DNA of 64,000 bases from Bartonella sp. B1099 (GCF_944801835.1 NZ_CALYLN010000002.1:186001-250000); one strand, 5' to 3'. Counted from the first letter of the stretch, positions 28,500-37,741 are shown. Notes: generated by a model from the sequence alone, not told the origin. Numbers and translations: made by a program.

Positions 28500-31400
28500 A
28501 TGCTGCAATCTGTTAAGTCTGATAATAAACACGTCACGCTACGTTCTCTGTTGGAATATTATCGTCAACAAGCAACTTCAAATGCTAAAAAGGGAAAAAT
28601 TTTTGAAGATTTTATTAGCAAATATCTTATGCATGACCCTATCCATTATGGACGCTATGAAAAGGTTGAAAGCTATTTTGAATGGGCTAAAGAGCGTGAG
28701 GATTGGAATAAAAATGATATCGGCATTGATCTGGTTGCAAAACTTCGCAATCAAGAAGGCTATGTGGCTATTCAATGTAAGTTTTATAAAGCAGACCATC
28801 AGATCAGTAAAAAGGATATTGATAGCTTTATCGCAGCCTCTGGAAAAGACATCTTTAAATATCGCCTTCTCGTTGATAGCACTGAAAGTGAATTAAGTGA
28901 CAATGTGAATGCCATGATTAAAGGACAAGCGATACCCGTTTATCGCATTGACCTTCGTCATATGGAAAACAGTCGTATAGATTGGCAAATATTTGCAACA
29001 AAACAAAAAGTTGTTCTGAAAGTTACAAAAGAACCTCGTCCCCATCAGAAAGAAGCCATCAAGAAAGTCTGTGAAGGTTTAAAAGAAGCAGACCGTGGCA
29101 AGCTAATTATGGCATGTGGAACAGGCAAAACGTTCACAAGCCTTAAGATAGCAGAGACCATAGCGGGAAAAGGCAAGCGTGTGTTGTTTTTGGTGCCTTC
29201 TCTTGCTTTAGTCTCACAAACAATCCGTGAATGGACACTGGACACACAAATTCCCTTGCGTTCCTTTGCGGTGTGTTCGGATACAAAAGTAGGAAAGCGT
29301 CGTAAAAACCAAGATGACATGGTTGGCATGGAAACATCAGATCTTGTTCTTCCTGCTACAACAGATGCAAAAGCCCTTGCCAAAGAAGCTTGTGAAAACT
29401 TCGCAGAGGCAATGACGGTCATCTTTTCAACCTATCATTCCATTCAAGTGATTTCCGATGCGCAAAAGGAATATGATTTACCCGAATTTGATCTAATCAT
29501 TTGTGATGAAGCACACCGTACGACTGGTGTTGTATTAGGAACAGACAAGCATGAATCTGAATTTATCAAGGTTCATGATAACAGCATCATTCAAGGTAAA
29601 AAACGTCTATACATGACAGCAACCCCTAAGATCTTTACTGACAAGCTGAAAAAGAAGGCTGACGTATCCGATGCCGTTCTGGCGTCCATGGATGATGAAG
29701 CGCTCTATGGGAAAAATCTTTACACTTATACTTTTTCAAAAGCTCTACAAGATAAACTTTTAGCACCCTATAAAGTTATCGTCTTAGCTGTTGATGAAGC
29801 AATTATCAACGCAACAATTCAGAAACGTCTTAAAGATAAAAATTCCGAACTTATTCTTGATGATACAACCAAAATCATTGGCTGCTACAAAGCACTGGCT
29901 CAAATAGAAAAGAAGGAAGACGATGGCATAAAACCTATGCGTCGTTCTCTGGCTTTTTGTAAAGATATCAATACATCTGAACGCGTTAGTGAGATTTTCA
30001 ATGATGCTATTGATGAATATCATAAATTTGTTCCTGAAAGTAAGACATCTCTTATCTTTGATGTTAAGCACATTGATGGGACTTTTAATGGTAAAGAGCG
30101 TAACAAATTACTTGATTGGCTTAAAGAAGATACAGATGAAAATAACTGCCGTGTGCTCACCAATGTGCGTTGTCTTTCAGAAGGGATTGATGTGCCCGCT
30201 CTTGATGCGGTTATGTTTTTACACCCGCGTAAAAGTCATGTAGATGTGATACAAGCGGTGGGGCGTGTGATGCGTCGCGCAGAAGGTAAAACAACAGGCT
30301 ATATCATTTTACCCGTTGGTATTCCCTTCAATATTCCACCACAACAGGCTTTAGAAAACAATAAAAAGTATGATGTCATCTGGCAAGTTCTCAATGCTTT
30401 GCGTGCTCATGATGACAACTTCAAAAACAAAATGAAAGCCTTAGAGCTAGACCAAGATGTTCGTCATCTGTTTGAGATTGTAGGGGTAACTTTTGACCCT
30501 GCTTTACAAGCAATGACCGCAGTTGTTGACGAACTATCCTTCCATGCAAAGTCTGAAAGTGCTGGGCTCCATATTGGTTCAGTAGCGAATGAAAACCCTC
30601 ATAGGTATGAAGTACAAGAAGAATTCTATTTTTATATTGATGAATTATCGCGTGCTATTAAGCCAATCATTGTCAGAAAATGTGGGGAGGCTAATCAATG
30701 GGGAAACTGGGCGGGTAATGTTGCGGCAATTGCACAAAATCATATTATCCGTCTTAAAAGCATACTCGCTGATAAAAAGAGTGAAGCTTATCGTGCTTTT
30801 CATGTTTTTCACAAGGAATTAAAGAACGGTTTAAATGACAGTATCGAGCAAGAAGATGCACTTGAGATGTTGGCGCAACATCTTGTGACGCGTCCTATTT
30901 TTGAATCCTTGTTTGATGGAAATGAGTTTGTGAGTAAAAACGCCATCTCGCAAGCTATGGAAAAGATCTTAGCTGAACTTGATAAGATGAATATCAAAGA
31001 CGAAGCCAAAGATCTTGATAAATTTTATCAAAGTGTAAAGGAGGATACAGAAGGTATTATTGAAACGCGCGCAAAACAGAATCTTATTATCAGACTTTAT
31101 GAAGATTTTTTTACCAAGGCATTCAAAAAGACAACAGATAAACTTGGAATTGTTTATACCCCCATTGAAATAGTCGATTTTATCTTACATTCCGTCAATG
31201 ATGTTTTAGAGCAAGAGTTTGGACAAAGCTTAAGTTCTCGAGGCGTCTCTATTCTAGACCCTTTTACTGGAACTGGGACCTTTATTACACGACTTTTACA
31301 ATCCAATCTCATAAAACCAGAGGATATGGAATATAAGTTCCGAAATGAAATCAAAGCCAACGAAATTGTTCTCTTAGCTTATTACATAGCTGCCATTAAT

Positions 31401-33416
31401 ATTGAATCGACCTATCATAGTCTTATGAAAGGAGATTATATACCCTTTGAAGGGATTTGTTTAACTGATACGTTTCTGATGCTGGAGGAGAAAGATTTCT
31501 TCACACGCTATATGTTTGAGAATTCAGAGCGGTGTAAAAAACAGCAGGAAGCCGATATCCAAGTTATTGTTGGCAACCCTCCTTATTCAACAGGTCAAAA
31601 AAGTGCCAATGATAATAATCCGAATGTACGTTATGACACGCTTGATACAAACATAAAAAATACATATGCAGCGGAATCGAATGTAAGAACAAACCGTCGT
31701 AATCTTTATGATAGTTACATTAGAGCGATCAAATGGGCTAGTAATCGCTTAAGTCCACAAGGTGGTGTTGTGGCTTATATTTCTGGAAATGGATGGATAG
31801 ATAAAACATTTGCCGATGGTATGCGGAATTGCTTACAGAGTGAATATTCTTCTATTTACATCATCAATCTTCGTGGTGATATTCGAAAAAACATAAAATC
31901 AAAAGAACTATCAAAAGAAGGACAAAACGTTTTTGGCTCTGGGTGCCAAAATGGCATAGCTATAACGATTTTTGTACGCAATCCTAATAATAAACAGTCT
32001 TGTAAAATTTACTATCATGATATTGGAGATGATTTTTCTACCAAGAAAAAGTTATACCAATTGCATAAATTTAAAAGTATAAAAGGAATAATACAATCCA
32101 AACAATTTATTGCGATCACTCCTAATGAACAACATGACTGGATAAAACAAAGAAAAGGGGAGTTTGATCAGTTCATGCCTATGGGGGATAGAAGTACACT
32201 TATAGATTCTAAAATTTTTGAAAAAGTATCTCTTGGTATAATATCAAAAAGAGATGCTTGGGTTCATAACTTTTCGAGTGATGCTTTGGATATATCTGTG
32301 CAAAAAACAATTGATTTTTTTAATATACAGAGACGTCTTGTTACTGAAAATTCATCTATATCTGTAAAAAAAATTATTAACTATGATTCTAGCAAGATTA
32401 GCTGGACGAGTTCCCTTATCTCTAAATTAAAACGGGGTATAGAAGCAACATTTGAGTCTCGTTTAAAAGCTCTTGTTCTTTATCGACCATTTATGACTAT
32501 ATGGCATTATACATCACCATTTCTCAATGATATGCTAGCACAAACACATCAATTTTTTAATTCAGATATTCCTAATAATCTTGGGATTTGTATTTCTGGA
32601 ATAGGAAGTCAATCAGGTTTCTCATGTATCATGACTAATAAGCCAATAAACTTAGATATTTTAGACAAAGCAAGATGCTATCCACTTATGCTCTATTGTG
32701 AAGAGGAAAAACATCATGATCATAGTTTGTTTGCTACAGAAACAAAAAAGAAAGTTCGTGACGGCATTACAGATGCGGGGTTAGCACATTTTAAAACTGC
32801 TTATCCTAATGAGAATATAACTAAAGAAGATATTTTTTATTACATTTACGGTATACTTCACTCAGAAGATTATCGTTCTCGGTATGCTGATAACCTCTCT
32901 AAAGAACTCCCTCGTATCCCTTGTGTAAAAACTGCTGAGGACTTTTGGAAATTTGTTACAGCAGGGCGTGAATTGGGTCATTTGCATGTCAATTATGAAA
33001 CTGTAAAACCCTATCCAGTCACATTTAAAAAAGGCAATCCAAAACAGACTGATATTCCTAATCCAGAAAAATTTTACTACGTTACAGAAATGAAATTCGC
33101 AAAAATTAAGAATAGTAAGGAAAAGGATAAAACAACGGTTATTTACAACAGCAACATCACAATGACAGATATCCCTCTTGAAGCTTATGAGTATATCGTC
33201 AATGGCAAGCCTGCTCTTGAATGGGTTATGGGGCGTCAATGCGTAAAAACCGATAAAAAGAGTGGCATTGTAAATGATGCTAATCGCTATGCTGTTGAAA
33301 CCGTTGGAAACCCTGCCTACCCTCTAGAATTGTTTCAAAGGGTTATTACTGTAAGTTTAGAGACAATGAAAATCGTTAAAAACTTACCAAAATTAGAAAT
33401 TAAAGAAACTGAATAA
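28500..33416 (+). CDS. Single-chain Type ISP restriction-modification enzyme
   Basis: One 1638-residue chain combines nuclease, translocase, methyltransferase and target recognition, as in LlaGI/LlaBIII. In order: a Mrr-like nuclease (about 30-130) with Asp77 in GIDLVA and Gln92-x-Lys94 in QCKFYK; an SF2 helicase with Walker A ACGTGKT (205-211) and DEAH (336-339); an N6-adenine methyltransferase with motif I DPFTGTGTF (about 920) and motif IV NPPY (about 1026); and a C-terminal target-recognition region from about 1130. No separate modification or specificity gene is needed. All motifs and the frame are intact, so it is likely active against foreign DNA such as phage. It lies within a mobile island, bracketed by inverted repeats. 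Confidence 0.92.
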   Translation: MLQSVKSDNKHVTLRSLLEYYRQQATSNAKKGKIFEDFISKYLMHDPIHYGRYEKVESYFEWAKEREDWNKNDIGIDLVAKLRNQEGYVAIQCKFYKADHQISKKDIDSFIAASGKDIFKYRLLVDSTESELSDNVNAMIKGQAIPVYRIDLRHMENSRIDWQIFATKQKVVLKVTKEPRPHQKEAIKKVCEGLKEADRGKLIMACGTGKTFTSLKIAETIAGKGKRVLFLVPSLALVSQTIREWTLDTQIPLRSFAVCSDTKVGKRRKNQDDMVGMETSDLVLPATTDAKALAKEACENFAEAMTVIFSTYHSIQVISDAQKEYDLPEFDLIICDEAHRTTGVVLGTDKHESEFIKVHDNSIIQGKKRLYMTATPKIFTDKLKKKADVSDAVLASMDDEALYGKNLYTYTFSKALQDKLLAPYKVIVLAVDEAIINATIQKRLKDKNSELILDDTTKIIGCYKALAQIEKKEDDGIKPMRRSLAFCKDINTSERVSEIFNDAIDEYHKFVPESKTSLIFDVKHIDGTFNGKERNKLLDWLKEDTDENNCRVLTNVRCLSEGIDVPALDAVMFLHPRKSHVDVIQAVGRVMRRAEGKTTGYIILPVGIPFNIPPQQALENNKKYDVIWQVLNALRAHDDNFKNKMKALELDQDVRHLFEIVGVTFDPALQAMTAVVDELSFHAKSESAGLHIGSVANENPHRYEVQEEFYFYIDELSRAIKPIIVRKCGEANQWGNWAGNVAAIAQNHIIRLKSILADKKSEAYRAFHVFHKELKNGLNDSIEQEDALEMLAQHLVTRPIFESLFDGNEFVSKNAISQAMEKILAELDKMNIKDEAKDLDKFYQSVKEDTEGIIETRAKQNLIIRLYEDFFTKAFKKTTDKLGIVYTPIEIVDFILHSVNDVLEQEFGQSLSSRGVSILDPFTGTGTFITRLLQSNLIKPEDMEYKFRNEIKANEIVLLAYYIAAINIESTYHSLMKGDYIPFEGICLTDTFLMLEEKDFFTRYMFENSERCKKQQEADIQVIVGNPPYSTGQKSANDNNPNVRYDTLDTNIKNTYAAESNVRTNRRNLYDSYIRAIKWASNRLSPQGGVVAYISGNGWIDKTFADGMRNCLQSEYSSIYIINLRGDIRKNIKSKELSKEGQNVFGSGCQNGIAITIFVRNPNNKQSCKIYYHDIGDDFSTKKKLYQLHKFKSIKGIIQSKQFIAITPNEQHDWIKQRKGEFDQFMPMGDRSTLIDSKIFEKVSLGIISKRDAWVHNFSSDALDISVQKTIDFFNIQRRLVTENSSISVKKIINYDSSKISWTSSLISKLKRGIEATFESRLKALVLYRPFMTIWHYTSPFLNDMLAQTHQFFNSDIPNNLGICISGIGSQSGFSCIMTNKPINLDILDKARCYPLMLYCEEEKHHDHSLFATETKKKVRDGITDAGLAHFKTAYPNENITKEDIFYYIYGILHSEDYRSRYADNLSKELPRIPCVKTAEDFWKFVTAGRELGHLHVNYETVKPYPVTFKKGNPKQTDIPNPEKFYYVTEMKFAKIKNSKEKDKTTVIYNSNITMTDIPLEAYEYIVNGKPALEWVMGRQCVKTDKKSGIVNDANRYAVETVGNPAYPLELFQRVITVSLETMKIVKNLPKLEIKETE

Positions 33417-33440
33417 GCTTATAAGACCTTATAATCATAA

Positions 33441-33481
33441 GGGGTATAGAGTATAGGATATAGCTATATAATCTATACCTC
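33441..33481 (+). terminator. Hairpin after the Type ISP gene
   Basis: GGTATAG (33443-33449) and CTATACC (33473-33479) form a 7-bp stem, extendable by AGG/CTC-type pairs, 25 bases after the stop codon. CTTTGTT follows. A modest terminator is likely. Confidence 0.45.
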
Positions 33482-33724
33482 TTTGTTAAGTTGATTAGAT
33501 ACAATCTTAAAAGGAATGTTTATATGCGTTATTCTAAAAAGGGATTTGCACTTTTAAACACTCTTAATTTGTATTACCTTTAAGACTTTTAAGAAATCCC
33601 ATTTTAAATAGAATACGCTTCTTTTGGATTTGCTTTAAGAGGTTATACCGTAATCTCAAATGATAGCTTTATTCTTTTCAAAAGCTCTGTTTAAAAAGAG
33701 TTACATATATTCATTTTGCTTATA

Positions 33725-33910
33725 GGTTTTGACGGTGCAAAAATTGTCAAAACCCCCTCGAAACATATACTCTTGATTGAATTTAGAGGTTGTATTGTTG
33801 ATATAGGTTGTTTTTTAAAGATCTGTAAAATACTAACCACTTGAAATATAATATTTTTATTTTTTACCATTTTTTTATCTAAAAGCAGCAACCGTCAAAA
33901 CTCAAAACCC
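33725..33910 (-). repeat. Right member of AT-rich inverted repeat flanking the Type ISP gene
   Basis: Inverted relative to 28063-28200. The core is TTGTATTGTTGATATAGGTTG with CTTGAAATATAATATTTTTA, bracketed by GTTTTGACGG and TTGTCAAAACCCC on one side and ACCGTCAAAAC on the other. It matches 34079-34175 in direct orientation. No gene overlaps. Confidence 0.6.
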
Positions 33911-34040
33911 CTTCAAAACTCATAATTATAATGATCTTGATAGCATGCCTTATGATTATAAACTGTCTTTTAAAAGGCTTTAAAGGATCATATGCTTTTC
34001 ATAAAAAAGTGCTTTAATCACTCACTAAAATAATCATTTT

Positions 34041-34225
34041 GTCAGTTCAATTTACTGACAGATAACTGACACATATATATTATGAGTTGAATTTATGGTT
34101 GTATTGTCGATATAAGTTGTATCATTAAAATATTAACATATTGAAATATAATGTTTTTAATTTTCTCTCATTTAAAAAAAATAATAGAGGGTCTAGAGTT
34201 AACTGACAAGACTGACAAAAGTCTA
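34041..34225 (-). repeat. Third member of the AT-rich repeat family with ACTGACA motifs
   Basis: The core (34079-34175) resembles 33771-33870, but the bracketing motifs differ: GTCAG, ACTGACA, ACTGACA on the left and ACTGACA, ACTGACAAAAGTC on the right. The combination of conserved AT-rich core with changing short repeats is consistent with replication origins or operators of different specificity. Confidence 0.5.
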
Positions 34226-34800
34226 TTAAAAGGGATTTTGCTCATCTCTATAATTAGCAATCTCTCTTTAGATGTTTTCATAACAAGCTATAAATCACAA
34301 TTATCCTATTTATAATCTCTCTTATGAAAATGAAAAATGATGCGGTGGCTATAAAGATTATAACAGCTATAAAGCACACGTGAAAAAAGCAGGGTTTCAT
34401 AATCATAATGCATTTTCATAATTACGTTGCAAATGAATGCATTGGTTATAAAGACAGCCCTTATAAAAGGCTGTTAAGTTGCAAATGTGTTATAAAAAGA
34501 AATTAACAGAAATCTTTAAAACCATTTAGTAAAAAACAAATACGTTATAAAGTTAAAAATACGCATGATGAGAGCGTTTTTAAATATTATAAATGTATAG
34601 ATTCAAAAAATAACGCAATCGTTTAAGAAAGCCTATAATATAGCTTTAAAAGTACATAATACAAAAGAAGCAATTAATAAGCATATGATAAACATTTACA
34701 CACAATGCATTTAAAAAAATCATAAAAAATATCAAAAAAAGATAAAATATTATTTTACAATAAATACGTATTTTGTTATATAAATAATCAAGTGATGAAA
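34226..34800. other. AT-rich noncoding stretch
   Basis: No intact gene. A small hairpin, ACAGCC/GGCTGT around 34455-34475, and repeated GTTGCAAATG words are present. A short peptide-like fragment near 34340-34410 has no start and no recognisable family. Confidence 0.45.
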
Positions 34801-34980
34801 ACACTTCCTAAAGCGGGTAGATCACGATAAGGTCTTTCCCAATACATTAAAAAACTGACTATCTTTTATGCTATGATTAGCATATATGATGATTTTGTCG
34901 GGTGTGGTCATATTATACAATACCCTTATGGGGAAGGTATGACAACAGACTTTAGGCTGTGTTTTCAACACCCGGCGCCC
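34801..34980 (+). ncRNA. Putative structured RNA element, copy A, upstream of the YdcK-like array
   Basis: About 180 bases match the reverse complement of 39210-39395. A closing stem GTCGGGTGT/ACACCCGGC (34897-34905 with 34968-34976) encloses three helices: TCATAT with GTATGA, CCC/GGG around TTAT, and ACAG/CTGT (34945-34948 with 34957-34960). Between the copies several pairs change on both sides and keep pairing, for example ACAG/CTGT to ACGG/CCGT. It ends 45 bases before the first YdcK-like ATG and could be a leader, a riboregulator or a stand-alone RNA. No known family was assigned. Confidence 0.55.
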
Positions 34981-35025
34981 TTATGAGGTGTCAATTGAAA
35001 ACATTATTACCTAAAGGAGTTCATT

Positions 35026-35784
35026 ATGAACGCTATATCAAAAAACACCCCCGTTATTTCTAACATTTCAAATGAAACCGCTTCTGTTAACAAACAAGAG
35101 CGTGCAAAAAAATATGAATTTATTGATGATTGTGAATATATAGATGGTCATTTCTTAAAGCGAATTAGAGCTTTAAGAGATTTTGATGATGTCAAAAAAG
35201 GCGACCTCGGGGGGTATATTGAAAGTGAAGATAATCTCTCTCATGATGGCAATTGCTGGGTTTATGATAAAGCACGCGTTTTCCAAAATGCTAGGGTTTT
35301 TGAGAATGCTAAAGTAAAAAGCTTTTTTGTAGATGTTTATGGCAATGCTAAAATTTATGGCAATGCTATTTTTCAAGGCATGGCAATAAATGATTATTGT
35401 GAGGTTTATGGCAATGCTCATATTGAAAATGCCGTTATAATTGAAGGGAATGTTAAAATTTATGATAACGCCCGTGTAAGTGGGCATGCGCATATTTCTG
35501 ATGAGACTGTCATTTGTGATAATGCTCATGTCGGTGGCAATGCAAAAATAAGTGATGGTGCTTATATATGTGATTATTCTTATGTTATTGATGATGCCGT
35601 GGTTTGTGGTTCTTATGTATCAGGTTCTTCTTGTGTTCATAGCGCTGCCTCTTTAACTTCTGATGATCAAATTCATGATGAAGCAATTCCAAGATTTGGT
35701 AGTAAAGATGATTATTATCGTCATGAATATTATGATGATTATGGCTATGATGATGACAGCGCATATGAAAGTGACGCTGCTTAA
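35026..35784 (+). CDS. YdcK-like hexapeptide-repeat protein 1
   Basis: The 252-residue protein starts with a family-specific head (FLKRIRALRDFDDVKKGDLGG, then NLSHDGNCWVYDKA) followed by left-handed beta-helix hexapeptides of the type VYGNAK-IYGNAI, with an Asp/Tyr-rich tail. E. coli YdcK shares this layout and is classed with hexapeptide acyltransferases, but no catalytic residue is evident and function is unknown; many phages and islands carry such genes. AAGGAG precedes the ATG. It is the first of four tandem paralogues and is the most diverged in its N-terminus (about 30 extra residues). Confidence 0.8.
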   Translation: MNAISKNTPVISNISNETASVNKQERAKKYEFIDDCEYIDGHFLKRIRALRDFDDVKKGDLGGYIESEDNLSHDGNCWVYDKARVFQNARVFENAKVKSFFVDVYGNAKIYGNAIFQGMAINDYCEVYGNAHIENAVIIEGNVKIYDNARVSGHAHISDETVICDNAHVGGNAKISDGAYICDYSYVIDDAVVCGSYVSGSSCVHSAASLTSDDQIHDEAIPRFGSKDDYYRHEYYDDYGYDDDSAYESDAA

Positions 35785-35790
35785 ATAAAG

Positions 35791-35817
35791 CACGGGCGCG
35801 GCGGGGGCGCCTGCTTT
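35791..35817 (+). terminator. GC-rich hairpin after YdcK-like gene 1
   Basis: GGGCGCGGCGGGGGCGCC stands out in an AT-rich region; GGCGC and GCGCC can pair, followed by CTGCTTTCT. Very similar sequences follow genes 2 and 3. Terminator-like, but conservation of the loop suggests more than termination. Confidence 0.5.
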
Positions 35818-35852
35818 CTAACCAAATTCTTTCATTTTAAAAATTGAATCTT

Positions 35853-35967
35853 CTTTATAAAGGAATTGTGCTATGCAAAAAAAGTTTGCACTCACAAATG
35901 AGACACGTGTATTAAATAATCAAACTCTTTATCGTATTAAAGCATTAAGAGACTTTGCTGATGTTAA
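35853..35967 (+). repeat. 115-bp direct repeat, copy 1 (5' end of YdcK-like gene 2)
   Basis: Identical to 36599-36713 as far as I can read, covering the ribosome binding site and the first 31 codons. It marks a recent tandem duplication and is long enough for homologous recombination that would delete or add one gene. Confidence 0.85.
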
Positions 35968-36535
35968 GGCTGGGGATTTAGGTGGTTTTATTGAAAATGA
36001 AAGCAACCTCTCTCATGATGGCAATTGCTGGGTGTATGATAATGCTCTTGTTTTAAATACTGCCTATATTTATGAAAATGCAAAAGTTTCTAATAACGCT
36101 ATTATCATGGGCTTTGTTTATGGCAATGCGCATGTTTGTGACCGCGCCCGCGTTTATGCAAATGCTCATGTTTATGACAATGCGCATCTTTCTTATAACG
36201 CTTGGGTTTATCAATATGCAAGGGTTTATGGGAATGCAAAATTATCAGGAAGTGCTCGTATTCATAGCAATGCCGTGGTTTATGATCATGCTGTTGTGAG
36301 TGGCGCTGCAAAAATATATGGCAAGGTTTATGGTAATGCTAGCGTGGGGTCTCATACTGATGTTTATGGCTCTGTTTATGGGAATGCGAAAATCTCTGAT
36401 TATATCGTGATTAGAGGCAAGGTCTATGGCAATGCAAGGATAAAAAGACATAGCGGTTTATGTTGGGTTCCCATAAATTGTGAGGTTTATGAAAGCGATC
36501 ACGTTGTCAAGATTATTGAAAACAAAGCAGCATAA
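35873..36535 (+). CDS. YdcK-like hexapeptide-repeat protein 2
   Basis: The 220-residue protein has the family head (TLYRIKALRDFADVKAGDLGG, NLSHDGNCWVYDNA) and about 20 hexapeptide turns such as VYGNAHVCDRARVYANAHV. The first 31 codons and the ribosome binding site AAAGGAATTGTG are the same as in gene 3. The tail WVPINCEVYESDHVVKI is shared in shorter form by protein 4 (LVPDNYEVYKSDEVVKI). Function unknown; a beta-helix scaffold is certain from the repeats. Confidence 0.8.
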   Translation: MQKKFALTNETRVLNNQTLYRIKALRDFADVKAGDLGGFIENESNLSHDGNCWVYDNALVLNTAYIYENAKVSNNAIIMGFVYGNAHVCDRARVYANAHVYDNAHLSYNAWVYQYARVYGNAKLSGSARIHSNAVVYDHAVVSGAAKIYGKVYGNASVGSHTDVYGSVYGNAKISDYIVIRGKVYGNARIKRHSGLCWVPINCEVYESDHVVKIIENKAA

Positions 36536-36540
36536 ATAAA

Positions 36541-36570
36541 AGCAGCGGCGCGGCGGGGGCGCCCCTTCTT
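36541..36570 (+). terminator. GC-rich hairpin after YdcK-like gene 2
   Basis: Contains GGCGCGGCGGGGGCGCC, the same core as after gene 1, followed by CCTTCTTT. Potential stem GGCGC/GCGCC. Confidence 0.5.
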
Positions 36571-36598
36571 TAAACATTTCATTTAAAAATTTAAATCT

Positions 36599-36713
36599 CT
36601 TTATAAAGGAATTGTGCTATGCAAAAAAAGTTTGCACTCACAAATGAGACACGTGTATTAAATAATCAAACTCTTTATCGTATTAAAGCATTAAGAGACT
36701 TTGCTGATGTTAA
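36599..36713 (+). repeat. 115-bp direct repeat, copy 2 (5' end of YdcK-like gene 3)
   Basis: Same sequence as 35853-35967, offset by 746 bases. After this block the two genes diverge quickly, mainly in the order and number of hexapeptide codons. Confidence 0.85.
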
Positions 36714-37221
36714 AGCCGGCTCTTTAGGTGGCTTTATTGAAAAGGAAGCTAATCTATCCCATGATGGCAATTGCTGGGTTTATGATGAGGCTCTTGTGTT
36801 TAAAAATGGTCACGTTTATGAAAATGCAAGGGTTTTTGGCAATGCTATCACTTGTGGTCGTGTGTATGGTCATGCGCGGGTTTATGATAATGCTATCGTT
36901 GCTGGTCATGTCTATGATAGTGCTCATGTCTATGGCAATGCTGTTATTTCTGATAATTCCCATGTCTATGGCAATGCTCATGTTTATGGCAAGGCTATTA
37001 TTTATGATAAAGCCTCTGTTTATGATAATGCTAGGGTTTATGACAATGCTCGTATAGCAAATAACGTGCATGTTTGTGAAAATGCTCATATCCATGGCAT
37101 TGCTGTTATTCGTGAAAATGTCGGTGGGTCTACTGAGATTAAAACCTATATTGAACGGCTTTCCCCTTATGGAGAATTAGAGATTGTCTATGTCTCTCCA
37201 AAAATAAAGCAGCATAATTGA
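36619..37221 (+). CDS. YdcK-like hexapeptide-repeat protein 3
   Basis: The 200-residue protein shares its first 31 residues with protein 2, then has hexapeptides such as VYGHARVYDNAIVAGHVYDS and a distinct C-terminus (GGSTEIKTYIERLSPYGE). The 18-base repeats coding for Y-G-N-A turns are shared across the array, giving material for unequal crossing-over. Function unknown. Confidence 0.8.
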   Translation: MQKKFALTNETRVLNNQTLYRIKALRDFADVKAGSLGGFIEKEANLSHDGNCWVYDEALVFKNGHVYENARVFGNAITCGRVYGHARVYDNAIVAGHVYDSAHVYGNAVISDNSHVYGNAHVYGKAIIYDKASVYDNARVYDNARIANNVHVCENAHIHGIAVIRENVGGSTEIKTYIERLSPYGELEIVYVSPKIKQHN

Positions 37222-37223
37222 AT

Positions 37224-37253
37224 GCTCGGGCGTTGCGGGGGCGCCCTTCTTTT
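37224..37253 (+). terminator. GC-rich hairpin after YdcK-like gene 3
   Basis: GGGCGTTGCGGGGGCGCCC followed by TTCTTTT, a variant of the elements after genes 1 and 2; GGGCG/CGCCC can pair. Confidence 0.5.
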
Positions 37254-37312
37254 AAATTTTCCATTCCAAATTTTAGCAAACGTTTATCACATTAGATTGT
37301 GAGGGTATTCTT

Positions 37313-37741
37313 ATGTCTAAAAAATATGAATTAACCAATCAAACAAAACAAATTAAAGATAGATTAACAAAACAAATTACAAACCTTTATCGCATTCGGG
37401 CTTTAAAAGATTTTGATGATGTCAAGGCTGGCGATCTAGGTGGCTATATCGAAAATGAAAGCAACTTATCACACTATGGCAATTGCTGGGTTTATGATGA
37501 GGCTCTTGTCTATGGCTATGCTCATGTTTCTGATCATGCTAAAGTAAGGCATCTTTCTCATGTGCGGGGGCGTGTTTATGGCAATGCTGAGGTTTATGGC
37601 AATGCGAAAATCTCTGGTTATGTCAAGGTTTGGGGTCGTGCCTATGGAAGAGCAAAAATAGATACACAAAGTAAAATAAAATTGGTTCCTGATAATTATG
37701 AGGTCTATAAAAGCGATGAGGTTGTAAAGATTGAGAAATAA
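37313..37741 (+). CDS. YdcK-like hexapeptide-repeat protein 4
   Basis: The shortest paralogue (142 residues): the head NLYRIRALKDFDDVKAGDLGG and NLSHYGNCWVYDEA, about ten hexapeptides, and the tail LVPDNYEVYKSDEVVKI. Its N-terminus (KQIKDRLTKQITN) differs from proteins 2 and 3. It ends the array, followed by a terminator at 37834. No catalytic motif recognised. Confidence 0.78.
   Translation: MSKKYELTNQTKQIKDRLTKQITNLYRIRALKDFDDVKAGDLGGYIENESNLSHYGNCWVYDEALVYGYAHVSDHAKVRHLSHVRGRVYGNAEVYGNAKISGYVKVWGRAYGRAKIDTQSKIKLVPDNYEVYKSDEVVKIEK

Noticed and set aside
28444..28896. 150-codon open frame overlapping the start of the restriction gene
   Set aside because: It is an alternate frame of the nuclease domain; the +0 frame carries the conserved motifs.
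34801..34980. Bartonella Brt regulatory RNA
   Set aside because: Brt RNAs precede small helix-turn-helix regulator genes; here the neighbour is a hexapeptide-repeat gene, and I could not confirm sequence identity.
35026..37741. Regular short repeats suggesting a CRISPR array
   Set aside because: The repeats are 18-base in-frame codons for hexapeptide turns inside open genes; there are no unique spacers and no cas genes.
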